Assembly (NCBI GenBank): GCA_022842845.1
Contig: JALHOT010000024.1
Span: 1 to 41,233, forward strand
Length of the DNA stretch: 41,233 nucleotides
Direction: 5' to 3'
From: Cyclobacteriaceae bacterium
GTDB lineage: Bacteria > Bacteroidota > Bacteroidia > Cytophagales > Cyclobacteriaceae
Shown one piece after another: positions 7,092 to 16,231 of the stretch (positions are counted from its first letter, which is position 1; each line of letters begins with the position of its first letter). The position numbers and the translations under genes were made by a program. Below the pieces are notes generated by a model. That model saw only the letters and a list, made by a program, of their open reading frames with translations, was not told the DNA's origin and did not search any database.

Positions 7092-10029
7092 AATGTTCCT
7101 TATTAACGGCTGTAAATGCTAATACAATACTTGTTCTTCCTGTGTGTCCATCCCTTGCCTGTTCACTGCTTATACGTAAAACACTCTTGATGCGGTTAGC
7201 CCGGTCGCTGATATTTTGCAGTCCGTTCTTGCTTTTCAAGTCGCTCATGTTAAAACCGATGCCATCATCTTCAAAACTCAACACAAAACCCCCACCTATC
7301 TGCTCAAGGCTCAGCTTTACATTATGTGCTTGCGAATACTTAAAAGCATTCGTCATGGCTTCTTTGAAAATAAGGTTGGCCTGGCGACTAAATCCATAAG
7401 ACAATAGCACCTTCTCGGGCACTTCGTTATAGGCTCTGAAGTGAATGGACTTCTCTTCAAATAACTTTTCACCAAAGTCGCGCAGATGTATGAACAGTTT
7501 TGATAATTCATCATTTACCGGATCAATTGACCAAATAAAATCGCGGGTGCCACTGTACAAATATTTGGCAGAGTTCTCCACTTTGCTGAACAAGTCGTTT
7601 TGCGTCATACCACTCTGGCCATTTAAGCGCAGTAAGCTCACATAATTAATGATACGCGATAATTGATTGCCCATCTCATCGTGGAAATCGCGGGCGATTT
7701 CTTTGCGTAGCGCTTCCTGCTCGCGCGTGCGAATGCGCTCCACTTCCATGAGACGACCTACTTTGTAACGCACACGTAAATACAAGAATAACAGCGTGGC
7801 ACCTATGACGAGGATCACCATCATCAACACAAAGACTGCTGTTTGATAGAAGGGAGCTTGCACAACAAATTCATACCGCAGTGGCATGGCATCCCAGCTA
7901 CCACGGTTATTCGTAGCCATTACTTCGAAGGTATAACGACCCGGTGCCAGGTGAGAATAGGTCACTACTTGTTGCGAGGAAGGCGAAGACCAAGTCCTGT
8001 CGTAATTGACGAGGCGATACTTAAACTTGACATTTGGAAAACGTTTATCCACCCGGTTAAAAGTAAAAGTGACATGGTTTTGATCAGGCGGTAAACGTAA
8101 GCCTGCCGGAATTTTAAAAAAGCCTTGCAGGCTTTGCGCATAACGATTGATCTGATCTTCTCCGAAAAGCAAAGCCACGCGCGTTAAGTGAAGCGGAAAG
8201 GAATGCACCTGAGCATGCGAACTTTCGTTGAAATCGTACAAACCATCAATCATACCAAAGTACCGCTCTTGCGTACCCAGGTGAAAAGCATTCTGGTTGG
8301 CCTCTACCCCTTCGAGGCCGTTGCTATGGTCGTAATGCAAACTGCTTTCGATGGATAAATCATCGCGCAAGCGCAAGCGCGAAACACCTTTTTCAGAGCC
8401 TATCCAAATTTCGTCTGCAGGATCTGCCGCTGCGAAGTAAATAAAATCAGATACGAGTCCTTCTTTGGAAGATAGACGCCAATGCTTATTCGTCTGGGGT
8501 TGATACACCAGCACCCCTGAACCACCGGTGCCCAGCAATAACAATGAATCGCGAAAAGGATGAATGGCGTTGATGTTGGTGTTTTCTATTTCCGGTAAGG
8601 GTACAGGAACAACCTTATCATTTTGCATAGCAGCAAGACCAAACTCGGTTCCTATAAATAAGGTTTTATAAAGAGGGGCATAATAAGAAGACAAGATGAT
8701 GTTGCTGAGCAGGCCATCGCGCACGCCATAGTGCCGAAAGGTTTTGCCATCGAAGTAATTGAGGCCTGCACCCAGCGTACCAATCCACACATTATTTTGT
8801 TTATCAAATTGTATACTGGAAATCGAGCTGCCACTCAGGCCTTCATTGGCCGTGAACCACTGGAAGGTATCTTGTTCGCGCAAGTATTTTCCTAAACCAT
8901 ATTGCGTAGCTACCCAAACAATACCATCCTTGCTTTGCTGAATGCTCACGACTACATTTCTATAAGGCTCCTTAGGATCATGATAATATTTTACCTTACC
9001 GCCTTGCATGCGTATGATGCCCTGGTTGCTGGTGCCAATCCAGGTATTGTCTTCACTATCTTTCAAGATGGCCATGACGCCACGCATATTGGGGCCTCCA
9101 CAACGATTGAAATCCTGCACGAAGTATTTATACAGACCATTACCATTGGTAGCGATCCAAGTGTTGCCTTCTGCATCTGGTAATATTTGCATGATGCCTT
9201 CTTCGCGCAATACCGTATCAATCTTGTGACCTTGTTCCGTAAAAGATTCTTTCAGCAAAAAGTTTTTATGGCGTGTCCAATACACCTGCTTGGCTGAGTC
9301 ATAATAGAGTATGCTGTTTTGTACGGGCAGGCTTCGCTTCTCAAAACCGAGTTCGGGTAAAAGGAGGCTAAAGTAACCGCTATCAGTGAGGTAATAAGAT
9401 TCATGACCCTTATTAACAATTGCGTAGAGACGATTGAAGTAACGCGTATGTTTGAATTGCTTTCTGCCGTCTTTATTTAAAAGTATAAAGGAGCTGTCGT
9501 TAAGGTAGAGCAAGGTTTCGCGGGTGGGTAGCAAGTGTGAATAAGCAATGTTTTTACCCGGTTGTATAGCCTTGTTCCAATAATACACGGAGTCGCGGTA
9601 AATTTTACCAAGGGTACCCGGCACTGAAATAAAGAAGAGCGAATCGCCCTGCTGAAATACTCTGCGGATGCGCTTGATAGCAGAAGGATCCCCCGGCTGT
9701 TGAAATTTGGTGAAGACCTTGCCATCGAACTTGGTGATGCCGCGCGGATGCACAATCCAGATGTTTTGCTTGCTGTCGATTTTTAAAAAAGTAATGATGT
9801 TGCTGAGCAAACCATCGAGGGTGGTATAAACCGTAAAGGCGTGGCCATCGAAACGGGCAAGGCCACCACCGTGGGTAGCAATCCATAGGTAGCCGTTGGC
9901 ATCTTCCACCACCATATTTACCTGCGACTGCGGCAGGCCTTCGAGGGCCTTATAGTTTTTAAGCGTGTACTGCTGTGCTTGCGCATGGCAGAAGGCCAGG
10001 GAAAGTAACAGGGTGAAAAAAAACTTCAT
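7075..10029 (-). CDS. Hybrid-type propeller sensor histidine kinase (HisKA_3)
   Basis: The start is set at 10029 (MKFFFTLLLSLAFCHAQA), an obvious signal peptide; the longer frame from 10149 would read through the terminator at 10127-10156. Residues about 20-650 are repeated two-component-regulator propeller units (recurring DxxGxxWIGTxxxGLxxxDG, for example NVWIGTLGAGLNYFDG, NTWIATNGNGLYKY). A Y_Y_Y domain follows (FKYRLVNYDRTWS through YTFEVMATNNRG), then one membrane helix near 740-762, and a HisKA_3 dimerisation helix with the phospho-acceptor His near residue 783 in RDFHDEMGNQLSRI, then an HATPase domain (EDDGIGFNM). Unlike polysaccharide-utilisation hybrid sensors it has no fused receiver or AraC domain; its partner is the overlapping regulator gene. 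The ligand is unknown, and no SusC/SusD genes are nearby. Confidence 0.92.
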   Translation of the reverse strand: MKFFFTLLLSLAFCHAQAQQYTLKNYKALEGLPQSQVNMVVEDANGYLWIATHGGGLARFDGHAFTVYTTLDGLLSNIITFLKIDSKQNIWIVHPRGITKFDGKVFTKFQQPGDPSAIKRIRRVFQQGDSLFFISVPGTLGKIYRDSVYYWNKAIQPGKNIAYSHLLPTRETLLYLNDSSFILLNKDGRKQFKHTRYFNRLYAIVNKGHESYYLTDSGYFSLLLPELGFEKRSLPVQNSILYYDSAKQVYWTRHKNFLLKESFTEQGHKIDTVLREEGIMQILPDAEGNTWIATNGNGLYKYFVQDFNRCGGPNMRGVMAILKDSEDNTWIGTSNQGIIRMQGGKVKYYHDPKEPYRNVVVSIQQSKDGIVWVATQYGLGKYLREQDTFQWFTANEGLSGSSISSIQFDKQNNVWIGTLGAGLNYFDGKTFRHYGVRDGLLSNIILSSYYAPLYKTLFIGTEFGLAAMQNDKVVPVPLPEIENTNINAIHPFRDSLLLLGTGGSGVLVYQPQTNKHWRLSSKEGLVSDFIYFAAADPADEIWIGSEKGVSRLRLRDDLSIESSLHYDHSNGLEGVEANQNAFHLGTQERYFGMIDGLYDFNESSHAQVHSFPLHLTRVALLFGEDQINRYAQSLQGFFKIPAGLRLPPDQNHVTFTFNRVDKRFPNVKFKYRLVNYDRTWSSPSSQQVVTYSHLAPGRYTFEVMATNNRGSWDAMPLRYEFVVQAPFYQTAVFVLMMVILVIGATLLFLYLRVRYKVGRLMEVERIRTREQEALRKEIARDFHDEMGNQLSRIINYVSLLRLNGQSGMTQNDLFSKVENSAKYLYSGTRDFIWSIDPVNDELSKLFIHLRDFGEKLFEEKSIHFRAYNEVPEKVLLSYGFSRQANLIFKEAMTNAFKYSQAHNVKLSLEQIGGGFVLSFEDDGIGFNMSDLKSKNGLQNISDRANRIKSVLRISSEQARDGHTGRTSIVLAFTAVNKEHYGTRI

Positions 10030-10126
10030 GAGAAGCAAGTTACAGGGAAATAGCGCAGTCTGATTAACCCTATGTACGGTATATCTGGAAAAAAGATTAA
10101 CGGATGGCTTGCTTTGTGAAAGGCAT

Positions 10127-10156
10127 AAAAAAACCTCCGCTGTTGGCAACAGAGGC
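10127..10156 (-). terminator. Rho-independent terminator, minus strand
   Basis: Read on the minus strand, GCCTCTGTTGCCAACAGCGGAGG folds as CCTC/GAGG with TGTT/AACA above it and a small bulge, followed by a run of seven T. It lies about 250 bp downstream of the tryptophanase stop codon and just upstream of the propeller kinase, so it ends the tryptophanase transcript or a separate small RNA from the gap. Confidence 0.75.
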
Positions 10157-10404
10157 TTTACCCTTGCCTTGGATCCATGGTTAAATCATTACGTTAAACT
10201 TCAGTGACCTGATCCTCACTCTTACCGCCAAAGGCTGCAAACACATAAGTCCTAATAGTATATAAGGCACACGAATAATTATTAGCTGATAATACTAGTG
10301 GAGTAATAGCACCCGATAATCTAGCTACACAATCAGTCTACCAATTTTCAAAATCTATCAATAAGTCATTGATTACTCTATTGAAGGAATTATAGACTTG
10401 ATCA
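10157..10404 (-). other. Gene-free stretch between tryptophanase and its distal terminator
   Basis: No gene of normal length is visible. On the minus strand a frame without a start codon (about 10196-10336, roughly 46 codons ending GKSEDQVTEV) stays open and is preceded by an in-frame stop after NDLLIDFENW; this could be chance or a decayed small gene. There is a small CAAT/ATTG hairpin near 10365. Because the terminator lies at the far end, the stretch is either a long 3' untranslated region of tryptophanase or a small RNA. I could not match it to 6S RNA, tmRNA or any riboswitch by eye. Confidence 0.3.
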
Positions 10405-11793
10405 TTAATACAACTTTTCAAACCGCGCAGTAAAGTGCCGCAGAAAAGGTGGCTCGTAAGTGATTTTTAAGCCGCGCTTTTGATCGCGTCTTTCCAGGAT
10501 GTCGTCAAAAACATCAATCACATAATCTACATGACTTTGCGTGTAGACCCTGCGCGGTATGGCCAGGCGTACCAACTCGTTTTGTGCCGGAATCAGTTGG
10601 TGATCGGCATCGTACTTGCCGAACATGACACTGCCTACCTCCACGCAACGTATGCCGCCAAGCGTATAGAGATCGCACACCAACACCTGTCCCGGATATT
10701 CATGCACAGGTATGTGCGGGTAGAGGGCTTTGGCATCGATGTACACCGCATGCCCGCCAATAGGCCACACTACCGGAATGCCTTTGGCTTTGAGGTGCTC
10801 GCCCAAATAAGCAGTACTGCGGATGCGGTAGTGTAGGTAATCCGGATCAAAGACTTCTTTCAATCCAATGGCCATGGCTTCCATGTCGCGACCGGATAAA
10901 CCGCCATAAGTCGCAAAACCTTCTGAAATAATCAAAAGGTTGGTGCACTGCATGCTCAATGCCTCATCTTTCAGGCATAGTAAACCACCCATGTTCACGA
11001 GTCCATCTTTTTTGGCACTCATCACAAAAGCATCAGCCAGGCGCAACATCTCCTGGGCAATGGCTTCATATGTCATATGCGCATATGCAGTTTCACGCTG
11101 CTTGATGAAATAGCTATTTTCAGCAACGCGGCAACCATCGATGACCAGCATGAGCTTGTGCTGATCGCAAATACGCCTTACCTCCTTTACATTTTGCATA
11201 CTGACCGGCTGCCCGCCTGCCGAGTTATTGGTAACCGTCATGATCACCGCTGCAATCGCATTAGCCCCATGTTGTGCAATAAGCGCTTCAAGTGCCTGAG
11301 TATCGATGTTGCCTTTAAAAGGTAAATCGATGTTTGGATCGCGTGCTTCCAGGGGCATCACATCGATGGCGGTGGCCCCAGTAAACTCTATGTTGGCACG
11401 GGTAGTATCAAAATGCGTATTACTGATGAAGACTTTACCCTTGCCCCCTAAAATGCTGTAAAGAATTCTTTCTGCAGCGCGGCCCTGATGGGTAGGTAAA
11501 ATGTAGGGCATGCCACTGAGCTCTTTCACAACATTTTCCAAATGCAACCAGCTTTTCGCACCGGCATAGCTTTCATCACCCATCATCATTCCGGCCCACT
11601 GGCGGTCACTCATCGCGCCTGTACCGCTATCGGTAAGCAAATCAATAAACACATCTTTGGAGTGCAAGAGAAAAGGATTGTAAGCACATTGCTTTAACAC
11701 CTCTTCACGGTACGCTTCGGTGGTCATGGTAACAGGCTCTACCATTTTAATGCGAAAGGGTTCGGCCAGGGTGCGGTTTTTGGTAGTCTTCAT
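10405..11793 (-). CDS. tnaA: Tryptophanase (L-tryptophan indole-lyase)
   Basis: A 462-residue PLP enzyme of the beta-eliminating lyase family, converting L-tryptophan to indole, pyruvate and ammonia. Family landmarks in order are EPFRIK near the start, FIDLLTDSGTGAMSD, PTHQGRAAE, NNSAGGQPVS, DGCRVAEN and the PLP-lysine motif SAKKDG (Lys near residue 262). Tyrosine phenol-lyase is the close alternative. Two places favour tryptophanase: the C-terminus reads LRHFTARF, with His where tyrosine phenol-lyase has Phe, and the late motif reads IRCVEVGS as in tryptophanases rather than the tyrosine-lyase VRSMERG. The gene stands alone, with no TnaC-like leader or TnaB permease seen nearby; it is divergent from the MgtC-like gene. 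Confidence 0.88.
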   Translation of the reverse strand: MKTTKNRTLAEPFRIKMVEPVTMTTEAYREEVLKQCAYNPFLLHSKDVFIDLLTDSGTGAMSDRQWAGMMMGDESYAGAKSWLHLENVVKELSGMPYILPTHQGRAAERILYSILGGKGKVFISNTHFDTTRANIEFTGATAIDVMPLEARDPNIDLPFKGNIDTQALEALIAQHGANAIAAVIMTVTNNSAGGQPVSMQNVKEVRRICDQHKLMLVIDGCRVAENSYFIKQRETAYAHMTYEAIAQEMLRLADAFVMSAKKDGLVNMGGLLCLKDEALSMQCTNLLIISEGFATYGGLSGRDMEAMAIGLKEVFDPDYLHYRIRSTAYLGEHLKAKGIPVVWPIGGHAVYIDAKALYPHIPVHEYPGQVLVCDLYTLGGIRCVEVGSVMFGKYDADHQLIPAQNELVRLAIPRRVYTQSHVDYVIDVFDDILERRDQKRGLKITYEPPFLRHFTARFEKLY

Positions 11794-11825
11794 AGGGCTG
11801 GTAAGATCAGGTACAAAGTATTGCC

Positions 11826-11850
11826 TAATCCTGCGGGTAAAACAGGATTA
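11826..11850. promoter_or_regulatory. Inverted repeat in the tnaA / MgtC-like divergent region
   Basis: TAATCCTG (11826-11833) and CAGGATTA (11843-11850) form a perfect 8-bp inverted repeat around a 9-base spacer, in the 140-bp gap between two divergent genes, 33 bp upstream of the tryptophanase start. An operator controlling one or both genes, or a leader hairpin of tnaA, would fit. The regulator is not identified. Confidence 0.35.
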
Positions 11851-11933
11851 AAATCAGTTGCAGTACAGATAAATACACTGAGACTATCTGTGCAAAGGCC
11901 CTTGAATAACTGTACTTTAGTAGCAGCACTTGT

Positions 11934-13226
11934 ATGGATCAGTATATTATCAATACACAAAATTTTCAACTCACGCACAGTGATTTTCTGATGCGGGCAC
12001 TGGTGGCCCTGGGTATAGGCTTTATCATCGGCCTGGAACGTGAGCATGCTGCCATGCAAGAAAAAGTAAAAGGCTTTGCAGGTATACGCACTTTTATCTT
12101 TGTTGTGCTCCTGGGTTTTATGGCAGGCATGGCGCACTTCCTGCTCTCTCCCATCGTGTATGCGGGATTGCTGCTGACCGTGATCATGCTCACGGGTATT
12201 TCTTACTACATAACAGCCAGCAAAGGCGATATAGGCACCACAACAGAGTTCTCCATATTGATTGCTTTTCTCTTAGGCAGCTTTGCTTTTTTAGGCATGC
12301 TCGAGATCAGTTTGATGATCATGGTATTGGTGGTAGTACTCTTGTCGGCTAAAGTAAAATTACAGAGCATTGTGGGAGCCATTACGGTTGATGAGTTGTA
12401 TGACTTCATCAGGTTTGTGGTGGTAGCATTGCTTGTCTTCCCCTTTTTACCCAACCGGGCCTTCGATACTTTTGGAGTACTCAACCCACGCGAAATAGGT
12501 TGGGTCATTTTGCTTACCTCCGGCCTTGGCTTTGTTGGTTATATGCTGATGAAGTTTTTGGGGCCCAACAAAGGCATTCTGATCAGTGGCCTGGTGGGGG
12601 GACTCATTTCCAGCACGGCTCTCACCTGGGTATTCGCCAAGAAGAGCAAGGTGAATGAACACTACGAGAGGCATTATGCCATGGCCATCCTGGCGGCTTC
12701 CTCTGTCATGATGTTGCGTGTCCTCATCTGGACATTCGTTTTTAATCAAAACTTGTTTCATACTGTTTACTTATACCTGCTAATACTTTTTGCTTCCACC
12801 TTAGGCGTAACCTTGTTTTTCCTTTTCCAATCCAAGCCATCTCCTTTACAAGAGGGCAGCATCCGGCAGGGTAAACCGCTCGACTTACAAGGCGCTCTCG
12901 TCTTCGGACTCATTTACACAGTTATTCTTCTGATCGTGAGTTATGCTAATGCCTACATGGGTGATAAGGGCTTGCTCATCTCCAGTGCGCTGGCAGGTTT
13001 ATCAGACATCGATGCTATTACCATTACCGTGGCCAAGCTGGCCTTGGATGGCCTCGATCTTACAACGGCATGCAATGCTTTGTTGATAGCAACACTGGCC
13101 AATACTCTTGTAAAACTTGGCATAGGTATTTGGGCCGGCAGCGCTGCTTTGAGACGATACCTGTATATAGGCTATGGTGTGGTTATAATTACTGCTTTGT
13201 TATTGATGGTGCTGTTTAATAGTTGA
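11934..13226 (+). CDS. MgtC/SapB family protein with DUF4010, inner membrane
   Basis: A 430-residue, very hydrophobic protein. The N-terminal part (about 18-145) carries the MgtC/SapB signature ALGIGFIIGLEREH with a charged first loop (KVKGFAGIRTF), and the C-terminal part (about 150-425) matches DUF4010 with repeated helices, GLISSTAL, and GLLISSALAGLSDIDAI. I count roughly 12 membrane segments. Members of this two-domain family are annotated as putative magnesium-related or unknown transport proteins; true function is not established. It is monocistronic by position, 49 to 115 bp away from its neighbours. Confidence 0.88.
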   Translation: MDQYIINTQNFQLTHSDFLMRALVALGIGFIIGLEREHAAMQEKVKGFAGIRTFIFVVLLGFMAGMAHFLLSPIVYAGLLLTVIMLTGISYYITASKGDIGTTTEFSILIAFLLGSFAFLGMLEISLMIMVLVVVLLSAKVKLQSIVGAITVDELYDFIRFVVVALLVFPFLPNRAFDTFGVLNPREIGWVILLTSGLGFVGYMLMKFLGPNKGILISGLVGGLISSTALTWVFAKKSKVNEHYERHYAMAILAASSVMMLRVLIWTFVFNQNLFHTVYLYLLILFASTLGVTLFFLFQSKPSPLQEGSIRQGKPLDLQGALVFGLIYTVILLIVSYANAYMGDKGLLISSALAGLSDIDAITITVAKLALDGLDLTTACNALLIATLANTLVKLGIGIWAGSAALRRYLYIGYGVVIITALLLMVLFNS

Positions 13227-13341
13227 ATTTTGTAAGTACTTCCCTGCTCATAATGGATCTGGATTAAAATTCATTTTGAAATCCTTTGTGTTTACTCATT
13301 TAAAAATTCGCAACTTATACACGCTTTACCTATTATTTCAT

Positions 13342-14985
13342 ATGAAAATACTATTATCCCTTCTACTTGTTGCATTACTCTTGTCTTGCCAAACAGACAA
13401 ACAGACGACTACGACAAGCAGTAAACGCTACGAAGACCTTGTACAACTCTTTCGCGATTGGAGAGCCTTTGAAAAGCCTCCGCTCAAAGCAGGTGCCCCT
13501 GATTATACAGTTGCTACTTTTCAACAACGGTGGCCTGCCTTCGAAACATTGCGCGCGAAACTCATGGCCCTCGATACCACCGCCTGGCCTATCCACCAAC
13601 AGGTAGATTGGTTTATTGTGTGGGCTGAGATGAATGGCTATGACTTCAACTACCACACCTTAAAACCCTGGGAACGCGATCCTGCTTTTTATAAATCACT
13701 CTGGATGCACCGGAGCGATGTACCCGCACACGAAGGACCTACACATCACATGACAACTGAATGGTGGACCTACACTTTTCCACTCAGCGATAGTGCAAAA
13801 ACAAGCCTCTTGCAAAGTTTGAGGGCCATTGCGCCACTCCATGATCAAGCCAAGCAGAACTTAACGGGCAACGCCCGAGAACTATGGATAGCAGGCATAA
13901 GGGATTTAGAGGGACAAGAACAGGAATTAGAAAACTTGCTTACGCAAACTGATATTCAGCAAGACACAGCCATTAGCAATACCATGAAAGAGGCCCTCTC
14001 CTCTACCCGCAACTTTATAGATTGGTTACGAGCAGAAAGCAAAAACAAAACCGGACCTTCCGGCATAGGTAAAGAAGCATACACCTGGTATTTACAAAAC
14101 GTACACCTGGTGCCCCTCACCTGGGAAGATGAAGTGATGCTGCTCAAAACAGAATTGGCCCATGCCTGGTCATCGTTAAAATTAGAAGAGCACAGAAACA
14201 GAAAGTTAGCACCCTTGCAAACAGTAGAAAGCCCAGAGGCTTATCAAGCCCTGGCCGAAGCCTCCGCTAAAAGTTTGTTAGACTTTTTAGGGAAAGAAGA
14301 AATCGTAACAGTGAAGGATTACTTTGCTCCGGCACTGGCCGCCCAACTGGGCAGCTATGTACCCAAAGAAAAACGCAACTTCTTTTGGATCACCGCTCAC
14401 CATGATCCCCGTCCATTATACTCACACTTCTATCATTGGTTTGAACTCGCCCGCATGGACAAGGAAAAGCATGACAGCGAAATAAGACAGCAAGCGCTGC
14501 TCTACAATATTTTTGATTCAAGAAACGAAGGACTTGCCACAGCAGTGGAAGAACTCTTTATGCAGGCAGGCTTGTATGATGAAAAACCCCAAGTGCGTGA
14601 AATCGTACACATCATGGCGGCACAGCGGGCTGCACGAGGCTTAGGATCGTTATATGCGCATGCCAATGAAATGACCATGGAAGAAGCGGGTGGCATTCAT
14701 GCTGAATATACCCCGCGAGGCTGGATGAAAACTGAGAAAGACTTATTGCTCTTTGAACAACATTTGTATATGCGACAGCCTGGCTACGGCACCAGCTACA
14801 TCACAGGCAAACACCTGGTTAAAAAAGCCATGGCCGAATATGCCCGACAACTCGAATTACAAAACAAAGCCTTCGCCATAAAAGACTTTATGGATCAGCT
14901 TAATGCTATTGGTAATATACCGATCAGCCTGGGACACTGGCAACTTATTGGAGATAACAGAGACATCCGCAGTGTAGCGCAATAA
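13342..14985 (+). CDS. DUF885-like lipoprotein, peptidase-like with altered active site
   Basis: The start is set at 13342 because that Met begins a clean lipoprotein signal (MKILLSLLLVALLLSC, lipobox LLSC); the longer frame from 13276 would add 22 residues in front of it. The 547-residue protein resembles DUF885 peptidases in its C-terminal half: NEGLATAVEELF near residue 395 corresponds to the family EGWALYAEEL, RAARGLGSLYAH follows, and QPGYGTSYITGKH corresponds to PGQALSYKIG. The family zinc motif HExxPGH is not present; at its expected place there is SHFYHWFELAR (about 362). The protein may therefore be inactive as a peptidase or use a different metal site. Its substrate is unknown. Confidence 0.7.
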   Translation: MKILLSLLLVALLLSCQTDKQTTTTSSKRYEDLVQLFRDWRAFEKPPLKAGAPDYTVATFQQRWPAFETLRAKLMALDTTAWPIHQQVDWFIVWAEMNGYDFNYHTLKPWERDPAFYKSLWMHRSDVPAHEGPTHHMTTEWWTYTFPLSDSAKTSLLQSLRAIAPLHDQAKQNLTGNARELWIAGIRDLEGQEQELENLLTQTDIQQDTAISNTMKEALSSTRNFIDWLRAESKNKTGPSGIGKEAYTWYLQNVHLVPLTWEDEVMLLKTELAHAWSSLKLEEHRNRKLAPLQTVESPEAYQALAEASAKSLLDFLGKEEIVTVKDYFAPALAAQLGSYVPKEKRNFFWITAHHDPRPLYSHFYHWFELARMDKEKHDSEIRQQALLYNIFDSRNEGLATAVEELFMQAGLYDEKPQVREIVHIMAAQRAARGLGSLYAHANEMTMEEAGGIHAEYTPRGWMKTEKDLLLFEQHLYMRQPGYGTSYITGKHLVKKAMAEYARQLELQNKAFAIKDFMDQLNAIGNIPISLGHWQLIGDNRDIRSVAQ

Positions 14986-15089
14986 AGTTGTTCCCTATAC
15001 ACAAAAGCTGTAGTCGCAGGCTAGTGATTGATATGAATTTTACATACCTTAAATGCATTGTGCAGTTAGCTAATCATTAGTAACATAGT

Positions 15090-15497
15090 ATGAATAAGAA
15101 ATACCGTTCTCGCCCGGATAAAATGTTTCTCATCGTTATTGGTATTCCCATGCTTTCGATGTTGACGATGATGATGTTTCAAAAATCATTACTCGGCATC
15201 ATCATAGCCACGCTGACGGCAGCTTTTGTGCTTTACCTGATCTTCAACACCTGGTATACGATAGAGCAGGATGTCTTGCACGTTCGCTGTGGCTTTTTGT
15301 ATCGCAAGGATATACCTATAAAGGCTATTAAAAGTATTGCTACTTCTTCAAGTATACTCAGCTCTCCGGCCACCAGTTTCGATCGGCTGGAAATTGCCTT
15401 TAATCAATTTGACTCCGTATTGATTTCTCCTGAAAACAGACAGGATTTTATCGAAAGCCTGAAAAAAATCAACCCGACTATCATCGTTAACAGGTAA
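15090..15497 (+). CDS. Small membrane protein with bacterial PH domain (YyaB-like, bPH_4)
   Basis: A 135-residue protein with two membrane segments (about 12-30 and 34-51) followed by a short beta-rich domain (about 55-130) of the YyaB-like bacterial PH family: WYTIEQDVLHVRCGFLYRKDIPI then IKSIATSSSILSSPATSFDRLEI and ISPENRQDFIESL. Function unknown; such domains often act in membrane-associated complexes. It ends 3 bases before the next start, so the two genes are very probably co-translated. Confidence 0.8.
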   Translation: MNKKYRSRPDKMFLIVIGIPMLSMLTMMMFQKSLLGIIIATLTAAFVLYLIFNTWYTIEQDVLHVRCGFLYRKDIPIKAIKSIATSSSILSSPATSFDRLEIAFNQFDSVLISPENRQDFIESLKKINPTIIVNR

Positions 15498-15500
15498 ATT

Positions 15501-16154
15501 ATGAAGCAACGAACACCAGAAAAAGCATGGATGGTAATACTCCTTGCTTGCTTGTGCTCTTCCTGTTACCCCTCAAAAAAAACAGAGCCAATGGCAGTTG
15601 ATAATTACGATTCGCTGCGACTGGTGCTGGAGGGAATGCGCGACCGTGATCAGAAAGTAAGAAGAATTTTATTGGATTCCATTGGACTAGAATCACCTGC
15701 GGCCGGTCCCTACATCAAGCGAATGCTGGACATCGATGAGGAGAATCAACAAAACATTAAGATTATTCTCGAAAAATACGGCTGGCTTGAACAAAGTAAA
15801 ATTGGACCACGCGCGGCAGAAGCCTTTTTCTTTACGGTGCAACACGCTGATAAAGCGATGATAGAAAAGTATTTTCCGGCCTTACAAAACCTCGCGGTAA
15901 AGGGGGAGGCCAATCCTTTACACAGCGCCATGATGGAAGACAGGTTACTGATGTATCAGGGTAAAAAACAAATTTATGGCACCCAGGCAGCCGACTTCAG
16001 AGCGGATAAGCAAATGGCGATATGGCCTATTGAAAATCCAGATAGTGTCAATGCCATCAGGCAAGCCATTGGCTTTACGCAAAGTATAGAAGCGTATGCG
16101 CAAGAGATGGAAGTGATCTACGACCCAAAGGAAAAACTTCCAGTAAAAAAATAA
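15501..16154 (+). CDS. DUF6624 lipoprotein
   Basis: A 217-residue protein with a lipoprotein signal (hydrophobic 10-20, lipobox CSSC at about 19-22). The body has the DUF6624 pattern: R-D-Q-K-V-R-R near residue 53, IDEENQQNIKIILEKYGWL, then TVQHADKAM, ALQNLAVKGEA, and the late IYGTQ. No enzymatic function is known for this family. It starts 3 bases after the PH-domain gene, suggesting a joint role at the envelope. The next gene (MFS) is 77 bp away with its own likely start. Confidence 0.8.
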   Translation: MKQRTPEKAWMVILLACLCSSCYPSKKTEPMAVDNYDSLRLVLEGMRDRDQKVRRILLDSIGLESPAAGPYIKRMLDIDEENQQNIKIILEKYGWLEQSKIGPRAAEAFFFTVQHADKAMIEKYFPALQNLAVKGEANPLHSAMMEDRLLMYQGKKQIYGTQAADFRADKQMAIWPIENPDSVNAIRQAIGFTQSIEAYAQEMEVIYDPKEKLPVKK

Positions 16155-16231
16155 GTCTACTCTTTAAGTACTCCAGACCAAGCATTCAAAAAGTTTTCTC
16201 GTTTAAAAGCGATTGCCGTTCTTGTTGTCCG

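Noticed and set aside
7075-10029. Polysaccharide-utilisation sensor for the propeller kinase
   Set aside because: No SusC/SusD, glycoside hydrolase or polysaccharide lyase gene is in the window, and the kinase has no fused DNA-binding domain.
10405-11793. Tyrosine phenol-lyase for the PLP lyase
   Set aside because: LRHFTARF has His where tyrosine phenol-lyases have Phe, and the IRCVEVGS segment follows tryptophanases.
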